DNA of 64,000 bases from Sediminicola sp040566555 (GTDB lineage: Bacteria > Bacteroidota > Bacteroidia > Flavobacteriales > Flavobacteriaceae), in assembly GCF_040566555.1 (NCBI RefSeq), contig NZ_JBEWYP010000004.1, positions 1 through 64,000 of the forward strand, in the 5' to 3' direction. Under the pieces are notes generated by a model. It was not told the DNA's origin. It was given only the letters and a program-made list of their open reading frames with translations, and ran no database searches. This document shows positions 35,742 through 44,144 of this stretch, piece by piece. The first letter of the stretch is position 1; every line of letters begins with the position of its first letter. Position numbers and translations under genes: made by a program.

Positions 35742-35909
35742 ATGAGAAGTCTTCTTTGGCTAGTAGCCGTTATTTGTATCGTTATTTGGCTTTTGGGTTT
35801 ATTAGGTGTAATCCCAGGATTAGCAACCGGTAGTTTAGTTCATATTCTTCTGGTAATCGCTGTTGTTGTGATATTATACAATATTATTTCGGGACGCAAA
35901 CCCCTATAG
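35742..35909 (+). CDS. Small two-helix membrane protein, lmo0937-like
   Basis: A 55-residue gene. It begins MRSLLWLVAVICIVIWLLG, a transmembrane helix, followed by LVHILLVIAVVVILYNIIS, a second helix, and ends GRKPL. The pattern matches the small lmo0937-family membrane proteins that are common in Bacteroidota and are often stress-inducible. The function is unknown. Confidence 0.8.
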   Translation: MRSLLWLVAVICIVIWLLGLLGVIPGLATGSLVHILLVIAVVVILYNIISGRKPL

Positions 35910-35987
35910 ATAATTGGGCGAAGTTGCGGTCGGTCAGGAATTGGGAATGATTGTATGAAGGTAATTCTTGGCTTACACGAAGTATGT

Positions 35988-36028
35988 TAAAAAGGGTGAC
36001 AATGGACTTCTTGGCCATGGTCACCCTT
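35988..36028 (-). terminator. Terminator of the DsbA-like operon
   Basis: AAGGGTGAC (35992-36000) pairs with GTCACCCTT (36020-36028), with further pairing inside (ATGG/CCAT). On the minus strand it is followed by TTT. It lies just past the stop of the DsbA-family gene. Confidence 0.75.
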
Positions 36029-36056
36029 ATTGGTTGAACTATTTTTCGCATGCCAC

Positions 36057-36701
36057 TTATTGAGCAAGCAATTCTGTTATTACTTGTTTGTAAACATCAA
36101 CCGGCTGTGCTCCTGTTAAAGCACTCTTATTGTTGAATACCATGGTTGGCACGGATGATACTCCCACACTCTGCCAATAGGCTTCTTTGGTCTTAACTTC
36201 ATAACGCGCATCATCATTATCCAATCTTGCCAGGGCACCGTCTGTATTTAAGCCGACACTTTTTAGTTCTTGTAAAAGAATATTTCTATCTGAAACGTCC
36301 TTCCGTTCACTAAAATATGCTGAGACCAAACGCATTTTGAGTTCTGTTTGTTTTCCTTGTTCTTTGGCAAAATCCAATAAAACGTGGGCGTCTCTGGTAT
36401 TGACAATTTTCATGTCATCAAAATAATCAAAGGTAAAACCTAGTTCTGCGCCAACTTCGGCCATATGATCTTGTGAACGTTTCCAGTCTTCTGGTGAGGA
36501 CCCATATTTATTTGCAATATGTTCCTGCACGTTCTCCCCTTCGGGAGGCATATTTGGATTTAGTTCAAAAGGTTGCCATTCCAGCTCAATCTGGTCTTGA
36601 ACCCCCATCTCTTGGATTGCCTTTTCTAGCCGTTTGTAACCGATGGTACACCAAGGGCAGACAACGTCTGAAATGACATCTATTTTTATTTTAGACTCCA
36701 T
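36057..36701 (-). CDS. DsbA family oxidoreductase (FrnE-like)
   Basis: A 214-residue cytoplasmic thioredoxin-fold protein. The active site CPWC is in ISDVVCPWCTIGYKRLEKA at the N-terminus, with no signal peptide. The cis-proline region is SVGVSSVPTMVFNN, and the helical insert carries RDAHVLLDFAKEQG. This is the FrnE/2-hydroxychromene isomerase branch of the family. It overlaps the EthD gene by 11 bases and completes an operon headed by a TetR regulator, so a detoxification or redox-stress job is likely. Confidence 0.9.
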   Translation of the reverse strand: MESKIKIDVISDVVCPWCTIGYKRLEKAIQEMGVQDQIELEWQPFELNPNMPPEGENVQEHIANKYGSSPEDWKRSQDHMAEVGAELGFTFDYFDDMKIVNTRDAHVLLDFAKEQGKQTELKMRLVSAYFSERKDVSDRNILLQELKSVGLNTDGALARLDNDDARYEVKTKEAYWQSVGVSSVPTMVFNNKSALTGAQPVDVYKQVITELLAQ

Positions 36702-37017
36702 AACTATATTTTACGATCTCACTGATTTGTATTTCACCTTGAACATTGGTGTAGTTGGGTACATCGGCAGCAAACTTTTTTGCATTAGGTCCGAAGGTTG
36801 CCTGAAAAGACTCCAGGGAGTCAAATGTCAAATGTGCCAGGGCGATGTAAGGAGCGGGTTCGGAAGGAACTCTTCCTCCCAATCCTAGATTAAACTCCAG
36901 CCCCTTTAGGGCATCTCCCAAAGTTTGCGCAATCATGGGGAGATGGGTGTTTTTATAATACTCAGTGTCAAATTTTGCCCCAGGACTATTCGGATACATT
37001 ACGGATACTTTTATCAT
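36691..37017 (-). CDS. EthD-family protein
   Basis: A 108-residue dimeric alpha/beta-barrel protein. VSVMYPNSPGAKFDTEYYKNTH and the HLPMIAQTLGDALKG stretch match the EthD family, as does LAHLTFDSLESFQATFG. EthD was first linked to ether-degrading cytochrome P450 systems, but most members have unknown roles. I begin it at MIKVSVMYPN; the nine codons before it look non-coding. Its 3' end overlaps the DsbA-like gene. Confidence 0.86.
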   Translation of the reverse strand: MIKVSVMYPNSPGAKFDTEYYKNTHLPMIAQTLGDALKGLEFNLGLGGRVPSEPAPYIALAHLTFDSLESFQATFGPNAKKFAADVPNYTNVQGEIQISEIVKYSYGV

Positions 37018-37135
37018 ATCATAAACTTTGAAAAAATTAAACAAGACTATTGAATGTGATTAAAAATAGACTACGCTTTCCATGGGTACTATACAAAACG
37101 CAAATATTCTTAACTGCATTGAGAGATTCGTGACA

Positions 37136-37684
37136 TTATTTACTCCAAGCGAATTTTTCAAAGGCTTTGTCTACAGGTGTTTCGGCAATATGGTTCACGT
37201 AATTGCTAAGAACTTTTTGTGATAGCCCTAATATGATTTCCAAAAGTTGTCTTTGGTTGTATCCTGCTTCATAAAACGTCTCTAATTCTGCATTGGTTAC
37301 ATTTCCACGATTTCGAACAATGGATAAGGTGGTTTCATGTAAGGTTTGCAATTTTTCGTTTGGCATTGCAGTCCTGTTTCTCAAAGCCTCTGTGATTTCT
37401 TCATCTACTTTCATCATGTGCGCGATTCCGGTATGGGCAGGGACACAATAATGACATCCGTGCTCTACATTTATGGTCTGCCATACAACAGTTAACTCGT
37501 CGTTGTTGAAAGAAGAATTTTGAAATAAATTGTGCAACATTTGATACGCTTCCAGAATACCTGGAGACTCTGCCAAAACGCCGTGAAGGTTTGGAATCAT
37601 TCCGAACGACTTCAGGGAGTTTTCTAATAGAGATTTGCTATTTTCAGGTGCTGATTCAATTGTGTGAACTTTTAGTGTACTCAT
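37136..37684 (-). CDS. Carboxymuconolactone decarboxylase / AhpD-like protein
   Basis: A 182-residue all-helical protein of the AhpD-like superfamily. The redox motif EHGCHYCVPAHTGIAHMM has the CxxC and conserved histidine used in peroxidase reduction. LKSFGMIPNLHGVLAESPGIL is the usual N-terminal helix pair. It probably reduces peroxides or handles an organic electrophile. It lies in an operon with EthD and DsbA-like genes, downstream of a TetR regulator. Confidence 0.88.
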   Translation of the reverse strand: MSTLKVHTIESAPENSKSLLENSLKSFGMIPNLHGVLAESPGILEAYQMLHNLFQNSSFNNDELTVVWQTINVEHGCHYCVPAHTGIAHMMKVDEEITEALRNRTAMPNEKLQTLHETTLSIVRNRGNVTNAELETFYEAGYNQRQLLEIILGLSQKVLSNYVNHIAETPVDKAFEKFAWSK

Positions 37685-37751
37685 AATCTTTTAGATTTAA
37701 ATTAGTAATATATTAAGCTAAGCATTTGCTTAGTATTGTGATAAAAAAATG

Positions 37752-38315
37752 TTACAAGTTTTTAAACGCTGTTTCAATAGCGTCTTCCAACTGCTTTTTA
37801 GTGAAAATTTTGGAAGCTACGGATATGCCCAAGATAGAGGTCATTAAATAGTTGGATTCACTTTCTATTGTCTCTATATCTTTTTTAGAATCCTGTTTTA
37901 GGTTCTTTTTAAACAGCTGTTTAATGTCGTTTGCGAATTTTGACAATTCAGTCATTAAAATGGGATCTGCATTTTGACCCAGTTCATTTACCGTATTGGT
38001 TATCAGGCATCCTTTACATACGTTATTTTCTTCGGAAAACTCCAGAAAGTCATAAAAGTATTGTTTGATACCCGCCACCCCATTTTGGGATTTTTCCAAC
38101 TTGTCGGTAATACGATGTATTTTCTTTTTGTAGGTATTGATACTTTCTAGAAATACCCCTTGTTTGCTTCCAAAACTTGCGTAGATAGAGAATTGGTTAA
38201 TGCCCATTTCCTTTTCCAACATACGTACGGATGTATTTTCATACCCATTTCGCCAGAACAGGGACATTGCCTTTTCTAAAACCTCTTGTTCTATATATTG
38301 TTTTTTTCTGGCCAT
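37752..38315 (-). CDS. TetR/AcrR family regulator of the redox operon
   Basis: A 187-residue repressor. The DNA-binding domain (about 1-55) has the helix-turn-helix SVRMLEKEMGINQFSIYASF followed by GSKQGVFLESINTYK. The C-terminal ligand domain has two cysteines in NNVCKGCLITNTVNELG, a pattern in a TetR subgroup that senses reactive compounds. It is directly upstream of the AhpD-like, EthD and DsbA-like genes with a 67-bp gap, so it likely controls them and itself. Confidence 0.88.
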   Translation of the reverse strand: MARKKQYIEQEVLEKAMSLFWRNGYENTSVRMLEKEMGINQFSIYASFGSKQGVFLESINTYKKKIHRITDKLEKSQNGVAGIKQYFYDFLEFSEENNVCKGCLITNTVNELGQNADPILMTELSKFANDIKQLFKKNLKQDSKKDIETIESESNYLMTSILGISVASKIFTKKQLEDAIETAFKNL

Positions 38316-38425
38316 GATTTCTTAACTACGGCACAAAACTAAGCGATTGCTTTGAAATAGAAAAACATTTAAGAGGACTTTAGTATTTGATAGATGGGAG
38401 GGTGGCAACCCGCGAAAAACATATT

Positions 38426-39889
38426 CTATCTTTTGGTCCACAACTCCTTGCCGCCATACAAGTGTTTGGTAAGCAGTTCTTCCAATACCCCCATGATATT
38501 ATCTCCGTTCATGAATATTACATAACCGTTTTTCGACTTTGGAAAAAACATGGCGAAGGTGCTTACCCCCGGATCTTTACCGCTATGTAGCATTAAGGTT
38601 TCCTCATTGCTGAATCCGGTGAGGATTTCCCACCCAAGGCCAAAATAATTATCCTCTTTAACCTTAGCGTGATGTTCTTGCATTTCAAGGAACAGTTTAT
38701 CTGACAGTCCGCCACCATTACTAACATAGGCAATGAATCTACCGTAATCTTCCACTGTGGTCAGGAGATTAGCAGCCGCATTGGCTTCGTAATATTTGTT
38801 AGTGGCAATCTGCTCGCCATTTTCATCAAAATTCCTGGCATACCTCGTTTCATCCATGGATTTATCCCACCAAAACCTAGTGTCCGTCATCCCGACAGGA
38901 TCAAAAATAAATTCTTTTGCTAATTCCTCTAAACTCCTGCCAAACTTAACTTCTAGAGCTCTCCTTAGAAATTCAAAACCTTCCCCGGAGTATTGGTACT
39001 GTGTACCAGGATCAAACTCAAAAGCTAGTTTGTTAGTATCCGAGAGGTATCTCCAGTTCGGAAATCCGGTTTGGTGGGATAGCACAAGTCTAGGGGTTAA
39101 TTTTTTTGTTCTGGGATCATCTTTAACATCTGGATCTACCCAATACTGATACAATGGTTCATCTAATTCCAGCAAACCCTTATCCACAAGTTTTAAGGTG
39201 GTCATGGCGACGATAGGCTTGGTCAGGGAAGCTACCTTAAAAATGGTATTATAAGGGGCTTTCGTTTTGGTATCCAAGGTACCATACACCTGAATTCTTG
39301 TGAGCTCCCCATTTTCTATAATACCTAGTCCCAAGGCGGGCACTTTATTGTCTATCAGTAATTGCTCTATCCCAGCGGCTTGCCCATCTTCAGGTTGTGG
39401 GTCATGGTGATCGTAGCTCAGGGCTTCACTTAGTATCCAAGCACCCTGTGCCAAGATCCAAACGTGGGTGAATTTCGCTGTACTTGTGGGTAAACCCACT
39501 TTTCCGTTTTCACGAATATAGAAATGATGGATGCCCTTTTGAATAACCCCATATAGTTTGCCGTTGTTATAAAGTGGAAAGAGCTCCAAACTTGTTTCAT
39601 CTACCTTTCTGATGGGTTTCTTAGCTGGACTGGAACAAATATTTTTCTTGATGTTTTCGAAAAATACCTTCCGGTCCTGGAATCCGCCTTGATCGTGATA
39701 AAATTTTAAATCTTCGGCTATATGTGATTCCAGATAGGTCAGGTCACATTGGTTAAACCCTTTTTCGAAGAAAATACTGTCTTGCTTTTTTAGTTCGATA
39801 AATAAAGGTGAATTCCTATCAACTTGACCTTTAACTCCGAAAGTGCCAAAGATGAGAATAAGTGCGGTTAAGATTTTCGACCCTGTCAT
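38426..39889 (-). CDS. Secreted serine hydrolase (beta-lactamase family) with N-terminal NTF2-like domain
   Basis: A 487-residue exported protein with signal peptide ILTALILIFGTFGVKGQ. Residues ~25-150 look like a DUF4440/SnoaL domain (FEKGFNQCDLTYLESHIAEDL ... WILAQGAWILSEALSYDH). The rest is a class C beta-lactamase/DD-peptidase fold: the catalytic SxxK is in KVASLTKPIVAMT, the YxN-like second motif is YQYSGEGFEFL, and HSGKDPG near the end takes the place of KTG. Esterase or peptidase activity is likelier than antibiotic resistance. Confidence 0.87.
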   Translation of the reverse strand: MTGSKILTALILIFGTFGVKGQVDRNSPLFIELKKQDSIFFEKGFNQCDLTYLESHIAEDLKFYHDQGGFQDRKVFFENIKKNICSSPAKKPIRKVDETSLELFPLYNNGKLYGVIQKGIHHFYIRENGKVGLPTSTAKFTHVWILAQGAWILSEALSYDHHDPQPEDGQAAGIEQLLIDNKVPALGLGIIENGELTRIQVYGTLDTKTKAPYNTIFKVASLTKPIVAMTTLKLVDKGLLELDEPLYQYWVDPDVKDDPRTKKLTPRLVLSHQTGFPNWRYLSDTNKLAFEFDPGTQYQYSGEGFEFLRRALEVKFGRSLEELAKEFIFDPVGMTDTRFWWDKSMDETRYARNFDENGEQIATNKYYEANAAANLLTTVEDYGRFIAYVSNGGGLSDKLFLEMQEHHAKVKEDNYFGLGWEILTGFSNEETLMLHSGKDPGVSTFAMFFPKSKNGYVIFMNGDNIMGVLEELLTKHLYGGKELWTKR

Positions 39890-39978
39890 GATATAAAATT
39901 TTTAAGGCAAAAATTAGAAATTAGTAGGAATTAGTATCAAAGCAGACCCGCCAATATACCGCCAAAAGAGCGTCAAGC

Positions 39979-40308
39979 TTAAATAAAACTAAAATTCAGC
40001 CTAAAGTATAATTCCTTGTTCTTGTCAATGGCCGCGGTATTCCTGATAATAACGAATATATTGGTAAGAACCAATAGTACCATAACCATCATGGTAAACT
40101 TATTCCCCAGGGAAAACCAATTTTTAAGGAATGCACTTGTCATAAAGATGATAAAAGATAGTACTGTCATTAGTATCTGAACAGATACGATCTGTTTGGC
40201 CAAAGGATTAAATTGCTTTTTAGCAAACATGATCAATAGGGGGAGCAAAATATTTACAGGGGGAAAAATAGTGCCCACCAAAGAAGAAAGGTTAATGAGC
40301 TTCAACAA
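39979..40308 (-). CDS. Small membrane protein (DUF4870-like)
   Basis: A 109-residue protein with about three hydrophobic helices (LINLSSLVGTIFPPVNILLP; ILMTVLSFIIFMTSAFL; MVMVLLVLTNIFVIIRN). The motif KKQFNPLAKQIVSVQI recalls the DUF4870 family. It starts 18 bases after the XRE regulator and is probably co-transcribed and controlled with it. The function is unknown. Confidence 0.72.
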   Translation of the reverse strand: MLKLINLSSLVGTIFPPVNILLPLLIMFAKKQFNPLAKQIVSVQILMTVLSFIIFMTSAFLKNWFSLGNKFTMMVMVLLVLTNIFVIIRNTAAIDKNKELYFRLNFSFI

Positions 40309-40325
40309 GGTGTAATTTAACTCCC

Positions 40326-40517
40326 CTACACTTTCATTTTTTTAAGTAAATCATTTTCAGAAATGCCCAAGGTGGTGGCCAAAACTTTTAGGGTATGGCC
40401 TTTGGGCTCTGTACCAGCTTCAATGCGTTGAATAGTTCTCACCGAGATGCCAGATTTTTCATATAACTCCTTCTGGGTCAGGTTTAAGCTTTCACGGAAC
40501 TCTTGTAATCTGGACAT
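40326..40517 (-). CDS. XRE-family helix-turn-helix regulator
   Basis: A 63-residue DNA-binding protein. MSRLQEFRESLNLTQKEL starts the HTH_3 fold, with recognition segment EKSGISVRTIQRIEAG and closing TLKVLATTLGISEND. I start it at MSRLQEF rather than the outer ATG because the 18 codons before do not look coding. With the small membrane protein behind it, the pair resembles common flavobacterial two-gene units. Confidence 0.85.
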   Translation of the reverse strand: MSRLQEFRESLNLTQKELYEKSGISVRTIQRIEAGTEPKGHTLKVLATTLGISENDLLKKMKV

Positions 40518-40661
40518 TGATCTTAGGTCATTTTTAGTTTGCCTACCGGTGGTATCGGTTAAAAATAACAATTATTATTTTGTTGCCCTTAGATTTAATT
40601 TGCTTAACATGTGTGATATTACGATCCTTTAAAAGCTAAACTCGCAGGTCGGACTAGAGCA

Positions 40662-41777
40662 TCAGAATTTCTTCTGTACCATCCTATGTGGCTTCAGGGA
40701 TGAACTGATGATAATTTCAAAATCGATTACCCCCAAGACCAGTTCTTCTTCAGTTATTACTTCAACCTTCCATAATCCCGATTTAACATTGTTCTTGTAG
40801 GTATAGCCACGGTAACCGCCATCCCGCCCTCCTTTAATATCATAACCTATATCTTCCACTATTTCCCATTCGCCCGTGGTCTCGTTGTACCATTGCCATC
40901 TATGCAATATCGATTTTTCCAAAGCTGTTGGGGCAAAAATGGAGGAGAAGACATACACATTCTCGTCGGGATGGTGAATAAACTTGATCCTGTGACTTCT
41001 CCAAAACACATACCATTCATCGGTCTCATAACTGACGATATATTTGTTGTTTTCCAATTTAATATCATGTGCAACAACGCCTGTATCCATTGCAAGCGGT
41101 ACGGGCGGGATGAGCTTTAAAAAGTAAAATGCATTGATCAGCATATAGATAGATAATATAACGGCCACTAGTCTTACAATACTTATTTCTGATCGTGTAC
41201 TGGGGCTTAGACTGTATATTAAGAATATTAATACCAAGGTGCACCCTAAACTGACAAACCCCGAAAAAATAAAAATCCGTGTATTCATTTCACTTATGAA
41301 CACAGGGATGATAAAGCTGAAAAAGGTAAAGCTTATAAAAAAATACACGCTGAATTGTAAATACTTGTTGGAGATCCTTTTTTTAAGCAACTCATTGGCA
41401 AAAAATAACACGAGAAGAATGATAAAAAAGGAAATAGTCTTGGACAGGGAAACACTTCTGGAGAAATAGATTACATAGGCACTGGAAAGTCCCCCAAAGA
41501 AAAATTGGATGGCCAAGGGTAAGTATAGTTCATAACGTTCCAAGAGGGTGTTTTTCCACCTACCGTCGTCAACTAAATTATAGAGATACAAGGTAACGGT
41601 CAGTGCAGTCATGTACAGGCACAGGACAATAAGGTCGTACAAGCGATCTATACGGCCAAGGGTCAGAGTGTCAAAAATAAACCCCGCAATGAAAAAAAAT
41701 AAAGGGGCATATTTCTGATGTTTCTTAATGAAACGACGAAATGCACTGTTTCTAAACCTGGCCAATACTCTTTTCAT
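40662..41777 (-). CDS. DUF2914 membrane protein
   Basis: A 371-residue inner-membrane protein. Residues 1-~215 contain about seven hydrophobic helices (for example YAPLFFFIAGFIFDTLTLG and IVRLVAVILSIYMLINAFYF). Residues ~225-371 are a periplasmic or cytoplasmic beta domain with FWRSHRIKFIHHPDE and YKNNVKSGLWKVEVITEE, matching the C-terminal DUF2914 domain. The function is unknown. The gene stands alone. Confidence 0.83.
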   Translation of the reverse strand: MKRVLARFRNSAFRRFIKKHQKYAPLFFFIAGFIFDTLTLGRIDRLYDLIVLCLYMTALTVTLYLYNLVDDGRWKNTLLERYELYLPLAIQFFFGGLSSAYVIYFSRSVSLSKTISFFIILLVLFFANELLKKRISNKYLQFSVYFFISFTFFSFIIPVFISEMNTRIFIFSGFVSLGCTLVLIFLIYSLSPSTRSEISIVRLVAVILSIYMLINAFYFLKLIPPVPLAMDTGVVAHDIKLENNKYIVSYETDEWYVFWRSHRIKFIHHPDENVYVFSSIFAPTALEKSILHRWQWYNETTGEWEIVEDIGYDIKGGRDGGYRGYTYKNNVKSGLWKVEVITEEELVLGVIDFEIIISSSLKPHRMVQKKF

Positions 41778-42009
41778 ATCCTGTTTTCCGCTTATGACTA
41801 AATCGATATTCTTCTCTGCAAGGATTGCATATAGGATTCGGATTTAACAATTCGGAAAATTACGATTAACGTTGGGAATTATTGACCCTAAACGTTTTTT
41901 TAATACTTAAATGCAACCTGTAGAATTAAAAGGGGCTTTGCAAAAAGTATTCTTTTGTTGATATGAAATTGGTCGTTATTCAATGAGGATTGACGTCAGA
42001 ATAGGATTG

Positions 42010-42300
42010 TCAAATTTTATTTCTTCTATTAAATAGAATTTTTAGCCCGATAAGAATCAACTGAAAAAATAAACATAAGGGTAATAAGGCCATATAGACC
42101 CATAAAACAACCCCAGATTCACCACTCCACATATTGCCACCTGTACTTTTTGTAAAATATGCTATAATCAATGGGCTAAAAAATATGAGGCAATTTGCAA
42201 TAAGAAAGAAATTGACATTATTCCTTCTGTTCTTTTTGGCGTCTTTGACAAAAAACAGAATGATTGTTGAAATGGGAATAAACAGAAATAATAGAATCAT
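42010..42300 (-). CDS. Small three-helix membrane protein
   Basis: A 96-residue protein with three likely transmembrane segments (LLFLFIPISTIILFFV; FFLIANCLIFFSPLIIAYF; VVLWVYMALLPLCLFFQLIL) and a basic C-terminal end (KILFNRRNKI). No family was recognised. The helix spacing and charge pattern favour a real gene. Gaps on both sides hold no other candidate. Confidence 0.6.
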   Translation of the reverse strand: MILLFLFIPISTIILFFVKDAKKNRRNNVNFFLIANCLIFFSPLIIAYFTKSTGGNMWSGESGVVLWVYMALLPLCLFFQLILIGLKILFNRRNKI

Positions 42301-42443
42301 AGGTGGTGCTTAATTAAATTCAACCGTTGGGATTAAGGTCAGCAAAAAGAGAACGGAATTCAAACAAGGCTATTGTACGGCATCTTTTAAATTATAGCAC
42401 TTATGATTAAAAAAAAGAGGTGAGCCCTAGTTGGAACGTCAAT

Positions 42444-43022
42444 TTATTCTTTTGTTGGTCTACCTAAATAAATATAGATCACACCTTTCGGATCTGGATC
42501 TAGGAATTTGAACAGTTTAACCCTGACAATTGGCAAATCATAATCCTCTTGTTTGTAAAATTTCAAGAACTTTTTTGCGATGAGGGAATCACTGGGTCTC
42601 CCATTGGTGGTTTCAGCTATGGTATAAAATGGTAAAATCCTATTGAGATCTTTTGGTTTGGAATGTTTAAACTTTTTAGCCCTTGCTTCCATGGAAAGAC
42701 CTTCGTTTTTCTTTTGGACCTTTAAACTATCCAAAGCTTCATTGAAGTCGTAACTTATTTCAAAATCCTTTTTGTTATCCTTTTTTATTTTTTTCAACAG
42801 CTTAATATAGGATTTGTTCTCAGAATTTTCCAGAATCCCATTTTCAATAAGATGGTTCTGAAACTCAGAAAGAACTACTTTTAGTCCTTCGTAATATTCA
42901 GGATTTCCTTTGGCCAGGTCTTCGTCATATATTTCCTCAATACTAAGCCTAGTTGTTTTACACCCTACATTGATGAATTGTAAAAACAAGCACAGTGCAA
43001 AAATTAAATAGTGTCTATGCAT
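42444..43022 (-). CDS. Lipoprotein of unknown function
   Basis: A 192-residue protein with lipoprotein signal LIFALCLFLQFINVGCKTT. The mature part is highly charged and helical (LIENGILENSENKSYIKLLKKI; AKKFKHSKPKDLNRILPFY), and ends with a beta-like segment (DYDLPIVRVKLFKFLD). No family was recognised. It has no close neighbour on the same strand. Confidence 0.68.
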   Translation of the reverse strand: MHRHYLIFALCLFLQFINVGCKTTRLSIEEIYDEDLAKGNPEYYEGLKVVLSEFQNHLIENGILENSENKSYIKLLKKIKKDNKKDFEISYDFNEALDSLKVQKKNEGLSMEARAKKFKHSKPKDLNRILPFYTIAETTNGRPSDSLIAKKFLKFYKQEDYDLPIVRVKLFKFLDPDPKGVIYIYLGRPTKE

Positions 43023-43156
43023 ATGTTACTTTATTGACATGAAATAAGCTCCAACCAAACGACGGAATGTTTTATTGTGGGTAGTTAATGGGAATGATTG
43101 CTCCAAGAAACCAATGTAATGAATTGGATACGGTCCAAATAAAAGGCATGAAAATA

Positions 43157-43188
43157 TTTGAACTGTAGTAAATATACTAAATTATTGG
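43157..43188. repeat. Third, partial copy of an intergenic repeat
   Basis: The segment TTTGAA, one base, TGTAGTAAATA, two bases, CTAAAT matches the repeat that flanks the T9SS cargo gene (53735-53788 and 57281-57334). It lies in the gap between a lipoprotein gene and the methyltransferase gene. The match is short and imperfect. Confidence 0.4.
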
Positions 43189-43278
43189 CCTTGGCCATTA
43201 TTACAATTGTATTTCAATATTGAGTTGTCAGTTTTGTATATTATGCATCTATTCTTTGAATGAACCAATAGCACATTT

Positions 43279-43956
43279 ATGAAGAAGAAAGAAAATGGGA
43301 GGAATAAAATAAAGAAGCCTTGGCCTACCAAAGATGCTATGGCACAGGTTTATAAAATGAATCTTTGGGGAGATAATAAGTCCGACTTTTATTCTGGGGC
43401 AGGGTCGCATCACCCTGAGATAGTAAACCCATATATAGAGTCGCTAACATCATTTTTGACTTCTTTTAAAAATCCACTTGTGGTATGCGACTTAGGCTGT
43501 GGAGATTTTAATGTAGGTAAAGAATTGGTAAGATATACTGCGAGGTATGTTGCGGTAGATATAGTACCAGGCCTAATAGCGCATAATAAAGAAAAATATA
43601 ATGAAGAAAATCTTGAATTCCATTGTTTGGATATCGCAGTGGATGATTTGCCAAAAGGAGATTGTGCTTTAGTAAGACAAGTACTACAACACTTATCAAA
43701 TGCAGAAGTACAAAGTATAGTAGGCAAGTTGACTGAATTTAAATATGTTATTTTAACAGAACATCTACCGGCAGGAGATTTTATACCCAATAAAGAGATT
43801 ATTTCTGGCCAAGGGATTAGGCTAAAGAAACAGAGTGGAGTAAACCTATTGGCCCCTCCATTTAATTTTAAGGTAAAAAAGGAAAAACAATTAGTAGCTG
43901 TGAATTTAAGTGATGGTGAAGGGGTTATCCTAACAACACTTTATACCGTATTTTAG
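43279..43956 (+). CDS. Class I SAM-dependent methyltransferase
   Basis: A 225-residue enzyme. Motif I is VVCDLGCGDFNVGKELV (about residue 75), then YVAVDIVPGLIAHNKEKY and the motif IV-like DCALVRQVLQHLSNAEV. These are typical of a Rossmann methyltransferase. The first ~40 residues are basic and may bind substrate. The target cannot be predicted. Confidence 0.86.
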   Translation: MKKKENGRNKIKKPWPTKDAMAQVYKMNLWGDNKSDFYSGAGSHHPEIVNPYIESLTSFLTSFKNPLVVCDLGCGDFNVGKELVRYTARYVAVDIVPGLIAHNKEKYNEENLEFHCLDIAVDDLPKGDCALVRQVLQHLSNAEVQSIVGKLTEFKYVILTEHLPAGDFIPNKEIISGQGIRLKKQSGVNLLAPPFNFKVKKEKQLVAVNLSDGEGVILTTLYTVF

Positions 43957-44089
43957 ATTATATCAATTTATGAATACCCAATGATCCCAATCACCAAGAT
44001 TTGCTACTTTCGGTACACTCATCATTCATCAATGTAGGTGTCGGTTCGACTAGTTTGGAAGATAAATTTTAAAAATACCTATGTTTCTA

Positions 44090-44124
44090 AAATAGCAATG
44101 CTGCCCAAATTGGGCAGCATTGCT
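44090..44124 (-). terminator. Terminator of the OprP-like porin gene
   Basis: A nearly unbroken palindrome pairs AGCAATGCTGCCCAA (44094-44108) with TTGGGCAGCATTGCT (44110-44124). On the minus strand it is followed by ATTTT. It lies just past the porin stop codon. Confidence 0.8.
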
Positions 44125-44144
44125 TATGTGTTACCTTTTGATGT

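Noticed and set aside
44094..44124. Long palindrome considered as an attachment or recombination site
   Set aside because: Its position right after the porin stop and the T run on the minus strand fit a terminator better.
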